A stretch of DNA of 31,750 bases, from the NCBI GenBank assembly GCA_947254045.1, contig CAMYBO010000002.1:1-31750 (forward strand). Direction: 5' to 3'. Below, piece by piece: positions 1 to 8,208 of this stretch. The notes below the pieces were generated by a model, which saw only the letters and a list, made by a program, of their open reading frames with translations, did not search any database and was not told the DNA's origin. The position numbers and the translations under genes were made by a program. This DNA is from an uncultured Granulicatella sp. GTDB taxonomy: Bacteria; Bacillota; Bacilli; Lactobacillales; Aerococcaceae. Every line of letters starts with the position of its first letter. Positions within the stretch are counted from its first letter, which is position 1.

Positions 1-172
1 GTATTAGTACAGTTTGTTTAAGGTGTTTTATTTCATTGAAAATCAACTAATTTATGGATGAGAGCTTTAAATATAGGTTTTTTAATAGCTTTTATTTATA
101 AAAAATGAACAAAGTCTTTGTTGTAAATATTACTTATAGAAAAAAATAGTACAGATTTTTATGATTATTCCA

Positions 173-201
173 TTGATAATTATTGAGAAAAGATGTATAA
201 T
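173..201 (+). promoter_or_regulatory. pflB promoter
   Basis: A TTGATA -35 (173-178) and a perfect TATAAT -10 (196-201) are separated by 17 bp. They lie about 50 bp upstream of the pflB start, in an otherwise gene-free AT-rich leader (1-253). No clear CcpA or Rex operator was recognised nearby. Confidence 0.75.
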
Positions 202-253
202 GTGCTTGTTAAAAGAAAAACAAAATAAAACCCAAAAGAAAAGAGGAAAATAA

Positions 254-2569
254 ATGGTTAATAAAGCAGTTGTTGAATCCCAAGAACTTTTTGAAAAAGC
301 TTGGGAAGGCTTCAAGGGTGTAGATTGGAAAGAAAAAGCAAGTGTATCTCGCTTCGTTCAAGCTAACTACACACCATACGATGGAGATGAAAGCTTCCTT
401 GCTGGGCCAACAGAACGTTCACTACACATCAAAAAAGTAGTAGAAGAAACTAAAGCTCACTATGAAGCAACTCGTTTCCCAATGGACACTCATCCAACTT
501 CTATTGCTGATATTCCTGCTGGATATATCGACAAAGAAAACGAACTAATCTACGGTATCCAAAATTCTGAATTGTTCAAATTGAACTTCATGCCAAAAGG
601 TGGTATCCGTATGGCGGAAACTACTTTGAAAGAAAATGGATATGAACCAGATCCAGCTGTTCACGAAATCTTTACAAAATATGTAACAACAGTTAATGAT
701 GGTATCTTCCGTGCTTATACTTCAAACATTCGTCGTGCTCGTCACGCTCACACTGTAACTGGTCTTCCAGATGCATACTCTCGTGGACGTATCATCGGTG
801 TTTATGCTCGTCTTGCTTTATACGGTGCAGACTACTTAATGCAAGAAAAATTAAACGACTGGAACTCAATTGAAGAAATCAATGAAGAAACAACTCGTTT
901 ACGTGAAGAAATCAGCTTACAATACCAAGCATTACAACAAGTTGTTCGTTTAGGTGACTTATACGGTGTTGATGTTCGTAAACCAGCGATGAACACTAAA
1001 GAAGCTATCCAATGGGTAAACATTGCATTCATGGCAGTATGTCGTGTAATCAATGGGGCTGCTACATCTCTAGGACGTGTGCCAATCGTTTTAGACGTTT
1101 ATGCAGAACGTGACTTAGCTCGTGGAACATTCACAGAATCAGAAATCCAAGAATTTGTTGATGATTTTGTTATGAAATTACGTACAGTTAAATTTGCTCG
1201 TACAAAAGCTTACGACCAATTATATTCTGGTGACCCAACATTCATCACAACTTCTATGGCTGGTATGGGTAACGATGGTCGTCACCGTGTTACTAAGATG
1301 GACTACCGTTTCTTAAACACATTAGACAACATTGGTAACTCTCCAGAACCAAACTTAACAGTTCTTTGGACTGATAAATTGCCATACAACTTCCGTCACT
1401 ACTGTATGCATATGAGCCACAAACACTCTTCAATCCAATATGAAGGTGTAACAACAATGGCTAAAGATGGATATGGCGAAATGAGCTGTATCTCATGCTG
1501 TGTATCACCACTTGACCCAGAAAACGAAGAACAACGTCACAACATCCAATACTTTGGAGCTCGTGTAAACGTATTGAAAGCTCTTCTAACAGGTTTAAAT
1601 GGTGGTTACGACGATGTTCATAAAGACTACAAAGTATTTGACATCGATCCAATCCGTGACGAAGTTCTTGAATTCGAATCAGTTAAAGCGAACTTCGAAA
1701 AATCTTTAGACTGGTTAACAGACACTTATGTAGATGCATTAAATATCATCCACTACATGACAGATAAATATAACTATGAAGCTGTTCAAATGGCATTCTT
1801 ACCAACTAAACAACGTGCTAACATGGGATTCGGTATCTGTGGATTTGCGAATACAGTTGATACATTGTCAGCGATTAAATATGCTACAGTTAAACCAATT
1901 CGTGACGAAGATGGATACATCTATGACTACGAAACAATTGGTGAATACCCACGTTGGGGTGAAGATGACCCTCGTTCAAACGAATTAGCAGAATGGTTAA
2001 TTGAAGCTTATACAACTCGTCTACGTAGTCACAAACTATATAAAGACGCTGAAGCTACAGTTTCATTATTAACAATTACTTCTAACGTGGCTTACTCTAA
2101 ACAAACTGGTAACTCTCCAGTTCATAAAGGGGTATACTTAAACGAAGACGGTACTGTAAACTTATCTAAACTTGAATTCTTCTCACCAGGTGCTAACCCA
2201 TCTAACAAAGCTAAAGGTGGATGGTTGCAAAACTTGAACTCACTTGCTAGCCTAGACTTTGGTTACGCAGCTGACGGTATCTCATTGACAACTCAAGTTT
2301 CTCCACGTGCTCTTGGTAAAACTCGTGATGAACAAGTAGATAACTTAGTAACAATCTTAGATGGATACTTTGAAAGCGGCGGTCAACACGTTAACTTAAA
2401 CGTAATGGACTTAAACGACGTTAAAGATAAAATCTTATCTGGTGAAGACGTAATTGTACGTATCTCTGGATACTGTGTAAACACTAAATACTTAACTCCA
2501 GAACAAAAAGCTGAGTTAACTCAACGTGTATTCCACGAAGTCTTATCTATGGACGATACTTTAGCATAA
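254..2569 (+). CDS. pflB: Pyruvate formate-lyase (formate C-acetyltransferase)
   Basis: This cytoplasmic glycyl-radical enzyme converts pyruvate and CoA to acetyl-CoA and formate in anaerobic mixed-acid fermentation. The 771-residue product has the normal length for PflB. The catalytic cysteine pair is C415-C416 in the ISCCVSP motif. The radical glycine is G739 in the C-terminal RISGYCVN motif; many homologues have Ala where this protein has C741. The ATG at 254 follows a GAGG ribosome site. The gene stands alone between its own promoter and a strong terminator. The activating enzyme PflA, which is needed to make the radical, is not in this window. Codon use is that of a highly expressed gene (many CGT, GGT, AAC and TTA codons). 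Confidence 0.97.
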   Translation: MVNKAVVESQELFEKAWEGFKGVDWKEKASVSRFVQANYTPYDGDESFLAGPTERSLHIKKVVEETKAHYEATRFPMDTHPTSIADIPAGYIDKENELIYGIQNSELFKLNFMPKGGIRMAETTLKENGYEPDPAVHEIFTKYVTTVNDGIFRAYTSNIRRARHAHTVTGLPDAYSRGRIIGVYARLALYGADYLMQEKLNDWNSIEEINEETTRLREEISLQYQALQQVVRLGDLYGVDVRKPAMNTKEAIQWVNIAFMAVCRVINGAATSLGRVPIVLDVYAERDLARGTFTESEIQEFVDDFVMKLRTVKFARTKAYDQLYSGDPTFITTSMAGMGNDGRHRVTKMDYRFLNTLDNIGNSPEPNLTVLWTDKLPYNFRHYCMHMSHKHSSIQYEGVTTMAKDGYGEMSCISCCVSPLDPENEEQRHNIQYFGARVNVLKALLTGLNGGYDDVHKDYKVFDIDPIRDEVLEFESVKANFEKSLDWLTDTYVDALNIIHYMTDKYNYEAVQMAFLPTKQRANMGFGICGFANTVDTLSAIKYATVKPIRDEDGYIYDYETIGEYPRWGEDDPRSNELAEWLIEAYTTRLRSHKLYKDAEATVSLLTITSNVAYSKQTGNSPVHKGVYLNEDGTVNLSKLEFFSPGANPSNKAKGGWLQNLNSLASLDFGYAADGISLTTQVSPRALGKTRDEQVDNLVTILDGYFESGGQHVNLNVMDLNDVKDKILSGEDVIVRISGYCVNTKYLTPEQKAELTQRVFHEVLSMDDTLA

Positions 2570-2583
2570 AAATAGAACTTACA

Positions 2584-2612
2584 CCACCTAGCCATTGGCT
2601 AGGTGGTTTTTT
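2584..2612 (+). terminator. Rho-independent terminator of pflB
   Basis: A perfect 10-bp stem (CCACCTAGCC paired with GGCTAGGTGG) closes a 3-nt loop and is followed by six T residues, 15 nt after the pflB stop. Confidence 0.93.
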
Positions 2613-2636
2613 GTGTTCGAATACTAGCTTATCCTA

Positions 2637-2665
2637 TTGACAAGCCTATACGAATTGTGTAGAAT
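2637..2665 (+). promoter_or_regulatory. Promoter of the small membrane-protein pseudogene
   Basis: A consensus TTGACA -35 (2637-2642) and a TAGAAT -10 (2660-2665) are separated by 17 bp. They lie 30 bp before the ATG at 2695. The promoter looks intact although the gene it drives is broken. Confidence 0.75.
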
Positions 2666-2694
2666 ACAACAAATATCAAAAGTAGGTGAATGGA

Positions 2695-3028
2695 ATGAGA
2701 GAGTGGTATAGAGAACTGCGTGAAGATTATAATGTTAGTCGTTCATACCATGAAGGATTTTGTGAATGGTATATAAAAAGAAAAGGCCAGATAGTGTTAA
2801 ATTTATTTTATCTCATGCCATTCTTTTATTCTCAATCTATTTATGGACAAATTTTGTACTTTGTATGATTTTAATCGGTATTGGTTCAGTAGCATGTATA
2901 GTGCTAGAATTATCGGTATTGGTTCAGTAGCATGTATAGTGCTAGAATTATATGAATGGATTCGTGATATCAGAATTGCTTATCAAAAGAAGAAAATTGA
3001 AAATCAACTAAAAAAGGCTGGAGAATAA
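2695..3028 (+). pseudogene. Small membrane protein gene broken by two lesions
   Basis: The family is not recognised. The ATG at 2695 has an AGGTG ribosome site 6 nt upstream. The first frame gives about 30 sensible residues (MREWYRELRE...) and then loses sense in the A-rich stretch 2774-2784. Past that point the coherent reading is in another frame, giving a hydrophobic segment (FILSHAILLFSIYLW, then ILIGIGSVACIVLEL). A 38-bp tandem duplication (2874-2951) shifts the frame again, and the last part reads YEWIRDIRIAYQKKKI to the TAA at 3028. The arithmetic supports this: 334 nt minus 38 plus one lost base is 297, exactly 99 codons. The ancestral protein would be about 98 residues, with two membrane segments and a basic tail. 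Read as is, only 57-residue and 61-residue fragments are open. Assembly error at the duplication is the main alternative. Confidence 0.7.
2874..2951 (+). repeat. 38-bp exact tandem duplication
   Basis: Positions 2874-2911 are repeated exactly at 2912-2949, and the match runs two bases further. The period is not a multiple of three, so the duplication frameshifts the small membrane-protein gene it lies in. Confidence 0.95.
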
Positions 3029-3041
3029 CTCCAACCTTTTT
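3011..3041. terminator. Bidirectional terminator between the pseudogene and lacD
   Basis: A 13-bp stem with one G-U pair (3011-3023 with 3029-3041) has an AATAA loop. It has an A-tract on the left and a T-tract on the right, so it can end transcription from both strands. It includes the stop codon of the pseudogene and lies 15 nt from the lacD stop. Confidence 0.85.
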
Positions 3042-3055
3042 TTGCGTTTAGTAAC

Positions 3056-4060
3056 TTATTTTACTTCTACACGATCTAACCATGAAGTAGCTGTTTCATC
3101 TAATACAACATTTAAGTCTTCAATATTTTGACGACCAGTTGATGCTAACCATTCACGACCTTTTTCGTCTCCTTCATTTGCGTAAACTGCTACTGAATCT
3201 TTCCAAGTAGCACGTCCACATAATACACCATTGAATTTAGAGCCTGCTTCTTGAGCAAAGCGTAAAGTTTCTTGGAATAATGATGCAGATACACCAGCAC
3301 TTAAGAAGATAAATGGTAAGTGAGTGATTTCTGATTGTTCTTTGAAGTATGCTAAAGCTTCTTGACGAGTATAGACTGGTTCAACACCTTCTGCTGTAAA
3401 TCCTTCTACAAAGTTCATATTTACAGGAACTTCAACTTTTAAGACATCTACTTGATAACGAGGGTCAGAGAAGACTTTCATCGCATCATTGACTTTATGA
3501 GGTTTTAAGCTTGCATAGTGAGCAGATTTTACATCTTCATTACTTGCATCATAAGAAACGATTTCTAAGAAGAAAGGAATATCTTCCGCAGTACATTCAC
3601 TACCAACACGTTCTACCCATGCATGTTTAATATCGTTAATTGCTGGATCTTCATCAATATCATAGTATAGTAATACTTTTACAGCATCTGCTCCGATTTC
3701 TTTAATACGTTTTGCTGACCAGATAGGTAATAGGTCAGGTAAGCGTCCAACTTCTGTAGCGTCATATCCTGTTTTTTCATATGAAATTAATAATCCACAG
3801 TCTGCATTTCTTTTTTCTGCAGCAGGTAATCCATATTCTGGGTCTAATAAGATTGAGCTTGAATATTTTGTTAATTCTTCAGAAATTAATTCTTTAAAGT
3901 GGATGATACCTTCATCCCCTGTTTGGCTTGAATTTCCAGCGGCAATCATTTTTTTAAGAGAACCACGTTGATCGATTGCTAATGCACCGATAACGTGATT
4001 GTCATTTGATAAACGACGTAGATGTTCATATTTTCCTTTTGTAATTGTATGTTTTGTCAT
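3056..4060 (-). CDS. lacD: Tagatose 1,6-bisphosphate aldolase (LacD family)
   Basis: This class I aldolase cleaves tagatose 1,6-bisphosphate to dihydroxyacetone phosphate and glyceraldehyde 3-phosphate, the last step of the tagatose-6-phosphate pathway. The product is 334 residues, near the usual 325 for LacD. The start is the ATG at 4060, with AGGAG 8 nt upstream; a GTG nine bases earlier is too close to that site. Family features include an LAIDQRGSLKKM segment near the N-terminus and a VDVLKVEVP segment whose Lys (about K208) is the expected Schiff-base lysine. It is the last gene of the agaS-nagA-lacD run, which points to galactosamine-type amino sugars rather than lactose. The lacA, lacB and lacC genes are absent, so the tagatose-6-phosphate kinase must be elsewhere. 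Confidence 0.92.
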   Translation of the reverse strand: MTKHTITKGKYEHLRRLSNDNHVIGALAIDQRGSLKKMIAAGNSSQTGDEGIIHFKELISEELTKYSSSILLDPEYGLPAAEKRNADCGLLISYEKTGYDATEVGRLPDLLPIWSAKRIKEIGADAVKVLLYYDIDEDPAINDIKHAWVERVGSECTAEDIPFFLEIVSYDASNEDVKSAHYASLKPHKVNDAMKVFSDPRYQVDVLKVEVPVNMNFVEGFTAEGVEPVYTRQEALAYFKEQSEITHLPFIFLSAGVSASLFQETLRFAQEAGSKFNGVLCGRATWKDSVAVYANEGDEKGREWLASTGRQNIEDLNVVLDETATSWLDRVEVK

Positions 4061-4126
4061 AATTAACACTCCTAATCATTTTATTGTAAGGATTTCTCAC
4101 GCCTTATTTTCTCTGTCTAACTTTTT

Positions 4127-5287
4127 TTATTTTTCAAAGTAAGGTTTACCGTCTAAATAAGTGGCTTGTAATTGTAAGTCATCATCTAATACGATAAAGT
4201 CTGCTGCATATCCTGGTTCTAGGTGTCCACAAACATCGTCAATTCCTACTGATTTTGCAGGGACTAAACTAGCCATTAATAAAGCTTCATGAGGAGTTGC
4301 AATTCCCCATTTTACAACATTTTGTACTCCTTGGATTAGTTCTAAAATACTACCAGCAAGGCTGCCGTTATGTTTTAATCGAGCGGTGCCATCTTTTACA
4401 ATAACGTCAAATTCTCCTAATGTAGATTCGCATTCGCCTAATCCGCCAGCACGCATACAGTCTGTAATTAAAGCTGTACGGTGACGTCCGCAACAATTCA
4501 TGACAATATTCGCTGAAACTGGATGAACATGGTGACCATCACAAATTAATTCGTCAAATACATAAAATTCATTTGGAAGAGTTAAAGCTGCACCAACAAC
4601 CCCTGGTTCACGGTGGTGAAGTCCACGCATGCCGTTATAAGTATGAACGAAAATATTTGCACCTGCTTCAACAGCGTTTTTACATTCTTCATAGGTTGCA
4701 TCTGTATGAGCTAAGGCAACGTAAATATCTTCTTTTACGGCATGTTTGATAAAGTCAACGGCTCCATCACGTTCAGGAGCAATCGCAATTTTTTTCACCC
4801 AACCATTTGCTTTTTGTTGCCATTCATCTAAAATCTCAGCTTTTGGATCTCCCATGTATTTAGGATTTTGAGCACCTTTATACGTTTCGCTGAAGAATGG
4901 ACCTTCTAAGAAAATCCCTCTAATTTTAGCTCCAGGAATAGATGCGGCATTGTCTCCAATGGTTTGACAGACATCATTTAATAATTCTCTTGAAGCAGTT
5001 AAAGTAGTTGGTAAGTAAGAAGTAACTCCGCAACTAGGTAATCCATCAGAAATGGTTTTTAAGCCTTCTACATCATTATCCATGACATCTGCACCTTTAT
5101 ATCCATGAATATGTGTATCTACAAGACCGGGTGCAATGCTATAAGTAGAGTAGTCTACAATAGTACCATCTGTTGGTTTTTCTTCTTGAAACTCACCGAA
5201 TACTCCAGAATCTAAAATTGGTAAATATCCTGGACCTTTTACACTGTTTTCAAAATAAAATTGCTTGGCATAAATATAAGTAGTCAT
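4127..5287 (-). CDS. nagA: N-acetylglucosamine/galactosamine-6-phosphate deacetylase
   Basis: This amidohydrolase-superfamily enzyme removes acetate from GlcNAc-6-P or GalNAc-6-P in the cytoplasm. The 386-residue product has the family length. Visible metal and catalytic positions are H59-x-H61 (VDTHIHGYKG), E128 (FLEGPFF), H194 (ALAHTDAT), H215 (VHTYNGMRGLHH) and D276 (LITDCMRAGG). The ATG at 5287 has a near-perfect AAAGGAGG site. The gene lies 35 bp after agaS and 66 bp before lacD on the same strand. Because AgaS and LacD flank it, the in vivo substrate is more likely GalNAc-6-P (an AgaA role) than GlcNAc-6-P. That specificity is inferred from context and not from residues. Confidence 0.93.
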   Translation of the reverse strand: MTTYIYAKQFYFENSVKGPGYLPILDSGVFGEFQEEKPTDGTIVDYSTYSIAPGLVDTHIHGYKGADVMDNDVEGLKTISDGLPSCGVTSYLPTTLTASRELLNDVCQTIGDNAASIPGAKIRGIFLEGPFFSETYKGAQNPKYMGDPKAEILDEWQQKANGWVKKIAIAPERDGAVDFIKHAVKEDIYVALAHTDATYEECKNAVEAGANIFVHTYNGMRGLHHREPGVVGAALTLPNEFYVFDELICDGHHVHPVSANIVMNCCGRHRTALITDCMRAGGLGECESTLGEFDVIVKDGTARLKHNGSLAGSILELIQGVQNVVKWGIATPHEALLMASLVPAKSVGIDDVCGHLEPGYAADFIVLDDDLQLQATYLDGKPYFEK

Positions 5288-5322
5288 AATATTCCTCCTT
5301 TAAGTTAGTGATGAATCAATAT

Positions 5323-6492
5323 TTATTGAATATTTAACGGATGGATTGTTACACCTTTTACAACACGGTTTACGGTACCGCTTGGTGAAGGTGTGTCTGG
5401 TTTGTTCCCAACTTTAATAGAAGATAGTAAACCAATTGTTTGACCGAAAATCGCATATGGAAGAGCTAAGTAAGCATCTGGAACAGATGCAAATGCTTCT
5501 GCAAAATCAAAACTTGTTCCTTCATATTTATCTTCCACAGATACTCCTACTGCACATACTAGAGGTGCAATGCTATCTCCATACATTTCATCTAAAATAT
5601 CTAAATCGTATTGACGTGTATAAGCATCATTTGAGACAAATACAAATGCTAGAGAACGAGAATCTACGAATGATTTAGGGCCATGACGGAATCCCATAGA
5701 TGAATCGTAAATTGTAGCAATTTTACCTGCTGTTAATTCTAAGATTTTTAATTGTACTTCACGAGCTAGCCCCGCTAATGGACCAGAGCCAAGATAAATC
5801 ACACGATTATAGTCTAAGTCTACAAATTGTTGTAAGACATGTTCACGTTCTAAAACACTTTCTCCCATTTTACGAATAGCTGTTACAAATGCAGCTTTTT
5901 CTTCAACAAAATGTCCTTCGTCAAAAATTAATAAAGCTGTTAATGTCATACAAGTAAAGCTACCAGTCATCGCAAAACCAGCATCATTTGAACGAGCAGG
6001 CATCATTAATAATAAATTACGGTCATCACCAGGTGCTGCTAGAGCTAATTTTCCTTCTGGAGCACAAGTAATGGTAATTTGATAGAAATCTTTAACAATT
6101 TGTTGTCCTAATTGAACACTTGCTAAACTTTCTGGAGAATTTCCGCTACGTGCAAATGAAACTAAAATGGTAGGAATTTCTGCTTTGAAATAATCTAGAG
6201 GATTACTTACTAAATTAGTTGTTCCTACAGATTGGAATTCAAAACGATCTTCACGTCCATGACGTTTTAAATAAGGTAAGATCGTATCTCCTACATATTG
6301 AGACGTACCAGCACCAGTGAAAATGACACGATAATGTTCATGTGGTAATGCTGATAAAAATGCTTGAATACGATCTAAGTTTTCTACATAATAGTCAAAT
6401 GCTTCCTGCCATAATTCTGGTTGTTGGCGAATCTCACGAGTTGTGATTTCCGCAGTTAGTGCTTCTAGTTGTTCTTTTGAAAATTGAAACAT
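5323..6492 (-). CDS. agaS: AgaS-type SIS-domain sugar-phosphate deaminase/isomerase
   Basis: The product probably converts galactosamine-6-phosphate to tagatose-6-phosphate and ammonia. It has 389 residues and two SIS (sugar isomerase) domains. Visible motifs are FTGAGTSQYVGD and SFARSGNSPES in the first, and YLGSGPLAGLAREVQ and SMGFRHGPKSF in the second. It lacks the glutaminase domain of GlmS. The chosen start is the ATG at 6492, which follows GGGAGG with 7-nt spacing; the open frame runs further upstream but into the GntR gene. It starts 25 bp after that gene's stop, so the two are co-transcribed. A GlmS-like isomerase role is possible but less likely with nagA and lacD next to it. Confidence 0.87.
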   Translation of the reverse strand: MFQFSKEQLEALTAEITTREIRQQPELWQEAFDYYVENLDRIQAFLSALPHEHYRVIFTGAGTSQYVGDTILPYLKRHGREDRFEFQSVGTTNLVSNPLDYFKAEIPTILVSFARSGNSPESLASVQLGQQIVKDFYQITITCAPEGKLALAAPGDDRNLLLMMPARSNDAGFAMTGSFTCMTLTALLIFDEGHFVEEKAAFVTAIRKMGESVLEREHVLQQFVDLDYNRVIYLGSGPLAGLAREVQLKILELTAGKIATIYDSSMGFRHGPKSFVDSRSLAFVFVSNDAYTRQYDLDILDEMYGDSIAPLVCAVGVSVEDKYEGTSFDFAEAFASVPDAYLALPYAIFGQTIGLLSSIKVGNKPDTPSPSGTVNRVVKGVTIHPLNIQ

Positions 6493-6517
6493 TTCAAAAC
6501 CTCCCATGTTTGATTGT

Positions 6518-7249
6518 TTAATGTGTATTTCTATGATAACGAACTTTATAAAAGAATTGATCACTTCTAGCAACGCTTAATGTAAATTCAATCACATGAT
6601 TTTCTCTATTGACACTTGTTCTTTTTAAACGTAAGCAAGCAGCATGCATTTGGACTTCCAATATAGGTGCTTCATCCTTTGTTAAAATACTTGCCGAAAA
6701 TTCTTCATCTGCATAATTGATTTTTTGTTGAAAATCATCTAAGAAAACTTCATACAAGGAACGATTTTCTAATTGCTCCTGTGTGAGATTAGGAAATAAT
6801 CTAGCGGGTAAGAAAGTTGTCTCTTTCATCATTGGAATCCCATCTGCAAATCGAATTCGCTTGAGTCGATAAATATATTCACCTGTTTGAATTCCTAATT
6901 GCTGGGCAATATAACTATCCGCTTTATAGTAGTGAAAAGCTGTGATGATCGTAGAAGGAGTTCTCCCCAATTCTTTCATTTGTTCTGTAAAACTGTAACC
7001 TTCTAGTAAATTTTGACGTTCTTTCCATTGACTAGAAATAAAAGTGCCTTTTCCGTGGCGTTTATAAATATAGCCTAATGTTTCTAACTCTTTTAATGCC
7101 GTACGGACAGTAGTTCTGCTAACTCCATACTCTTTACAGATTTCTCTTTCCGACAACATTTTCTGGTGAACCTGTCCATGTGTCGTAATATATTCGATTA
7201 AGTCAAAGCTTAGTTTGGAATAAAGGGGCACTTGTTCAGTTTCAACCAT
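6518..7249 (-). CDS. GntR-family (HutC/UTRA) repressor of the amino-sugar operon
   Basis: The 243-residue transcription regulator has an N-terminal winged helix-turn-helix (about residues 8-75; SEREICKEYGVSRTTVRTAL is the recognition region). A C-terminal UTRA ligand domain (about 95-235) ends with LKRTSVNRENHVIEFTLSVA, typical of sugar-phosphate-responsive members such as NagR/YvoA, AgaR and PhnF. The ATG at 7249 follows GAGGAGG. It is the first gene of the operon, immediately downstream of a palindrome resembling the NagR site, so autoregulation and control of agaS, nagA and lacD are likely. The inducer would be an amino-sugar phosphate; which one cannot be read from sequence. Confidence 0.9.
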   Translation of the reverse strand: MVETEQVPLYSKLSFDLIEYITTHGQVHQKMLSEREICKEYGVSRTTVRTALKELETLGYIYKRHGKGTFISSQWKERQNLLEGYSFTEQMKELGRTPSTIITAFHYYKADSYIAQQLGIQTGEYIYRLKRIRFADGIPMMKETTFLPARLFPNLTQEQLENRSLYEVFLDDFQQKINYADEEFSASILTKDEAPILEVQMHAACLRLKRTSVNRENHVIEFTLSVARSDQFFYKVRYHRNTH

Positions 7250-7282
7250 ATCATTTCCTCCTCTCTAAATGATGTAACGTCT

Positions 7283-7298
7283 ACTGGTCATTACCAGT
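7283..7298. promoter_or_regulatory. NagR-like operator palindrome
   Basis: ACTGGTCATTACCAGT is a perfect inverted repeat (6-bp arms, 4-bp centre). It matches the TGGT-N4-ACCA core of the known NagR/YvoA binding site. On the minus strand it begins about 8 nt after the -10 of the GntR promoter, so a bound repressor would cover the transcription start. Confidence 0.75.
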
Positions 7299-7305
7299 TA
7301 ACTAT

Positions 7306-7334
7306 ATTGTAAGTTTATTAGGGACATAAGTCAA
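7306..7334 (-). promoter_or_regulatory. Promoter of the gntR-agaS-nagA-lacD operon
   Basis: On the minus strand, a TTGACT -35 (7329-7334) and a TACAAT -10 (7306-7311) are separated by 17 bp. The predicted transcription start falls at the edge of the operator palindrome. Confidence 0.75.
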
Positions 7335-7456
7335 GAAGACACTGAAAAATATTTGTTGGCAAAACATAGAATGGGGAGAATTGTTTTAGAGGAAGACTAT
7401 AGCAAAAAACGATTAGTTATTCGTACTTTTTTGAATAAGGGAAGATGCTTGGAAAC

Positions 7457-7486
7457 TTGACGAGCTTCCTAGAAAAAAAGTACAAT
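7457..7486 (+). promoter_or_regulatory. Promoter of the serine dehydratase operon
   Basis: A TTGACG -35 (7457-7462) and a TACAAT -10 (7481-7486) are separated by 18 bp. The expected transcription start (about 7493) lies after the GTG at 7492, which supports the GTG at 7516 as the true sdaAB start. Confidence 0.65.
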
Positions 7487-7515
7487 AAAGGGTGCGAAAA
7501 GAGAGGGGTATCATT

Positions 7516-8187
7516 GTGGATAAAGTGTTCAATTATAAAAGTTGTTTCGATATTATCGGTCCTATTATGATTGGGCCATCAAGTTCTCATACGGCAGGAG
7601 CGCTTGCGATTGGAAGATATGCTAGACAATTGTTTGGTGGAACTCCTACAAGTGTTCAATGTATTTATTATGAATCATTTGCTCAGACTCATAAAGGACA
7701 TGGTACAGACTTTGCGATTATTAGTGGAGTTTTAGGATTTGAAACGGATGATGAACGTGTTCCACAAGCGGTTGAGATTGCTATTAAAAAAGGGATTTCA
7801 ATTGAATTTATTGAAAGGGACGAACCAAGCCCAGTCGCTCATGCGAATACAGCAGATTTAACATTGATGTCTGCAACAAGACGAGTTCGCTTAATCGGTA
7901 CATCCATTGGTGGAGGAACTGTAGAAATTAAATATGTGGAAGTAGATGGATTCATTTCCAATCTTTCAGGATCACTTCCCATTATTTTAGAAATTCTTCC
8001 AATTGAAGAAGATTCAACCGTGGAGCCTCTATTAGAAGAATATGGCGTTTCGATTGGAAAACAAAAAGAATTGAAGGAAGGTTCATCACGCTTTATTAGT
8101 TATGAATTGAATGGACTAATTTCTCCAACTCTTCAAGAAAAATTACAATTCATTCAACAAGAAAAAACAATCTATGTATTTACATAA
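7516..8187 (+). CDS. sdaAB: L-serine dehydratase, beta subunit
   Basis: This is the small subunit of the two-subunit Fe-S L-serine ammonia-lyase, which deaminates serine to pyruvate. The product is 223 residues, as is usual for SdaAB. The conserved GPSSSHTAG motif lies at residues 20-28. The C-terminal part after about residue 145 sits where an ACT-like domain is usual, but it is diverged here. The start is the GTG at 7516 with GAGGGG upstream; an upstream in-frame GTG at 7492 falls at the predicted transcription start. It is followed 21 bp later by sdaAA. The pyruvate made would feed pyruvate formate-lyase, although that gene is in a separate unit. Confidence 0.93.
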   Translation: MDKVFNYKSCFDIIGPIMIGPSSSHTAGALAIGRYARQLFGGTPTSVQCIYYESFAQTHKGHGTDFAIISGVLGFETDDERVPQAVEIAIKKGISIEFIERDEPSPVAHANTADLTLMSATRRVRLIGTSIGGGTVEIKYVEVDGFISNLSGSLPIILEILPIEEDSTVEPLLEEYGVSIGKQKELKEGSSRFISYELNGLISPTLQEKLQFIQQEKTIYVFT

Positions 8188-8208
8188 AGTTAAGAAAGGA
8201 ATTTCGTG

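Noticed and set aside
7260..7282. Possible CcpA cre site (TGTAACGTCTAC) downstream of the GntR operator
   Set aside because: It lacks the spacing and right half of the cre consensus.
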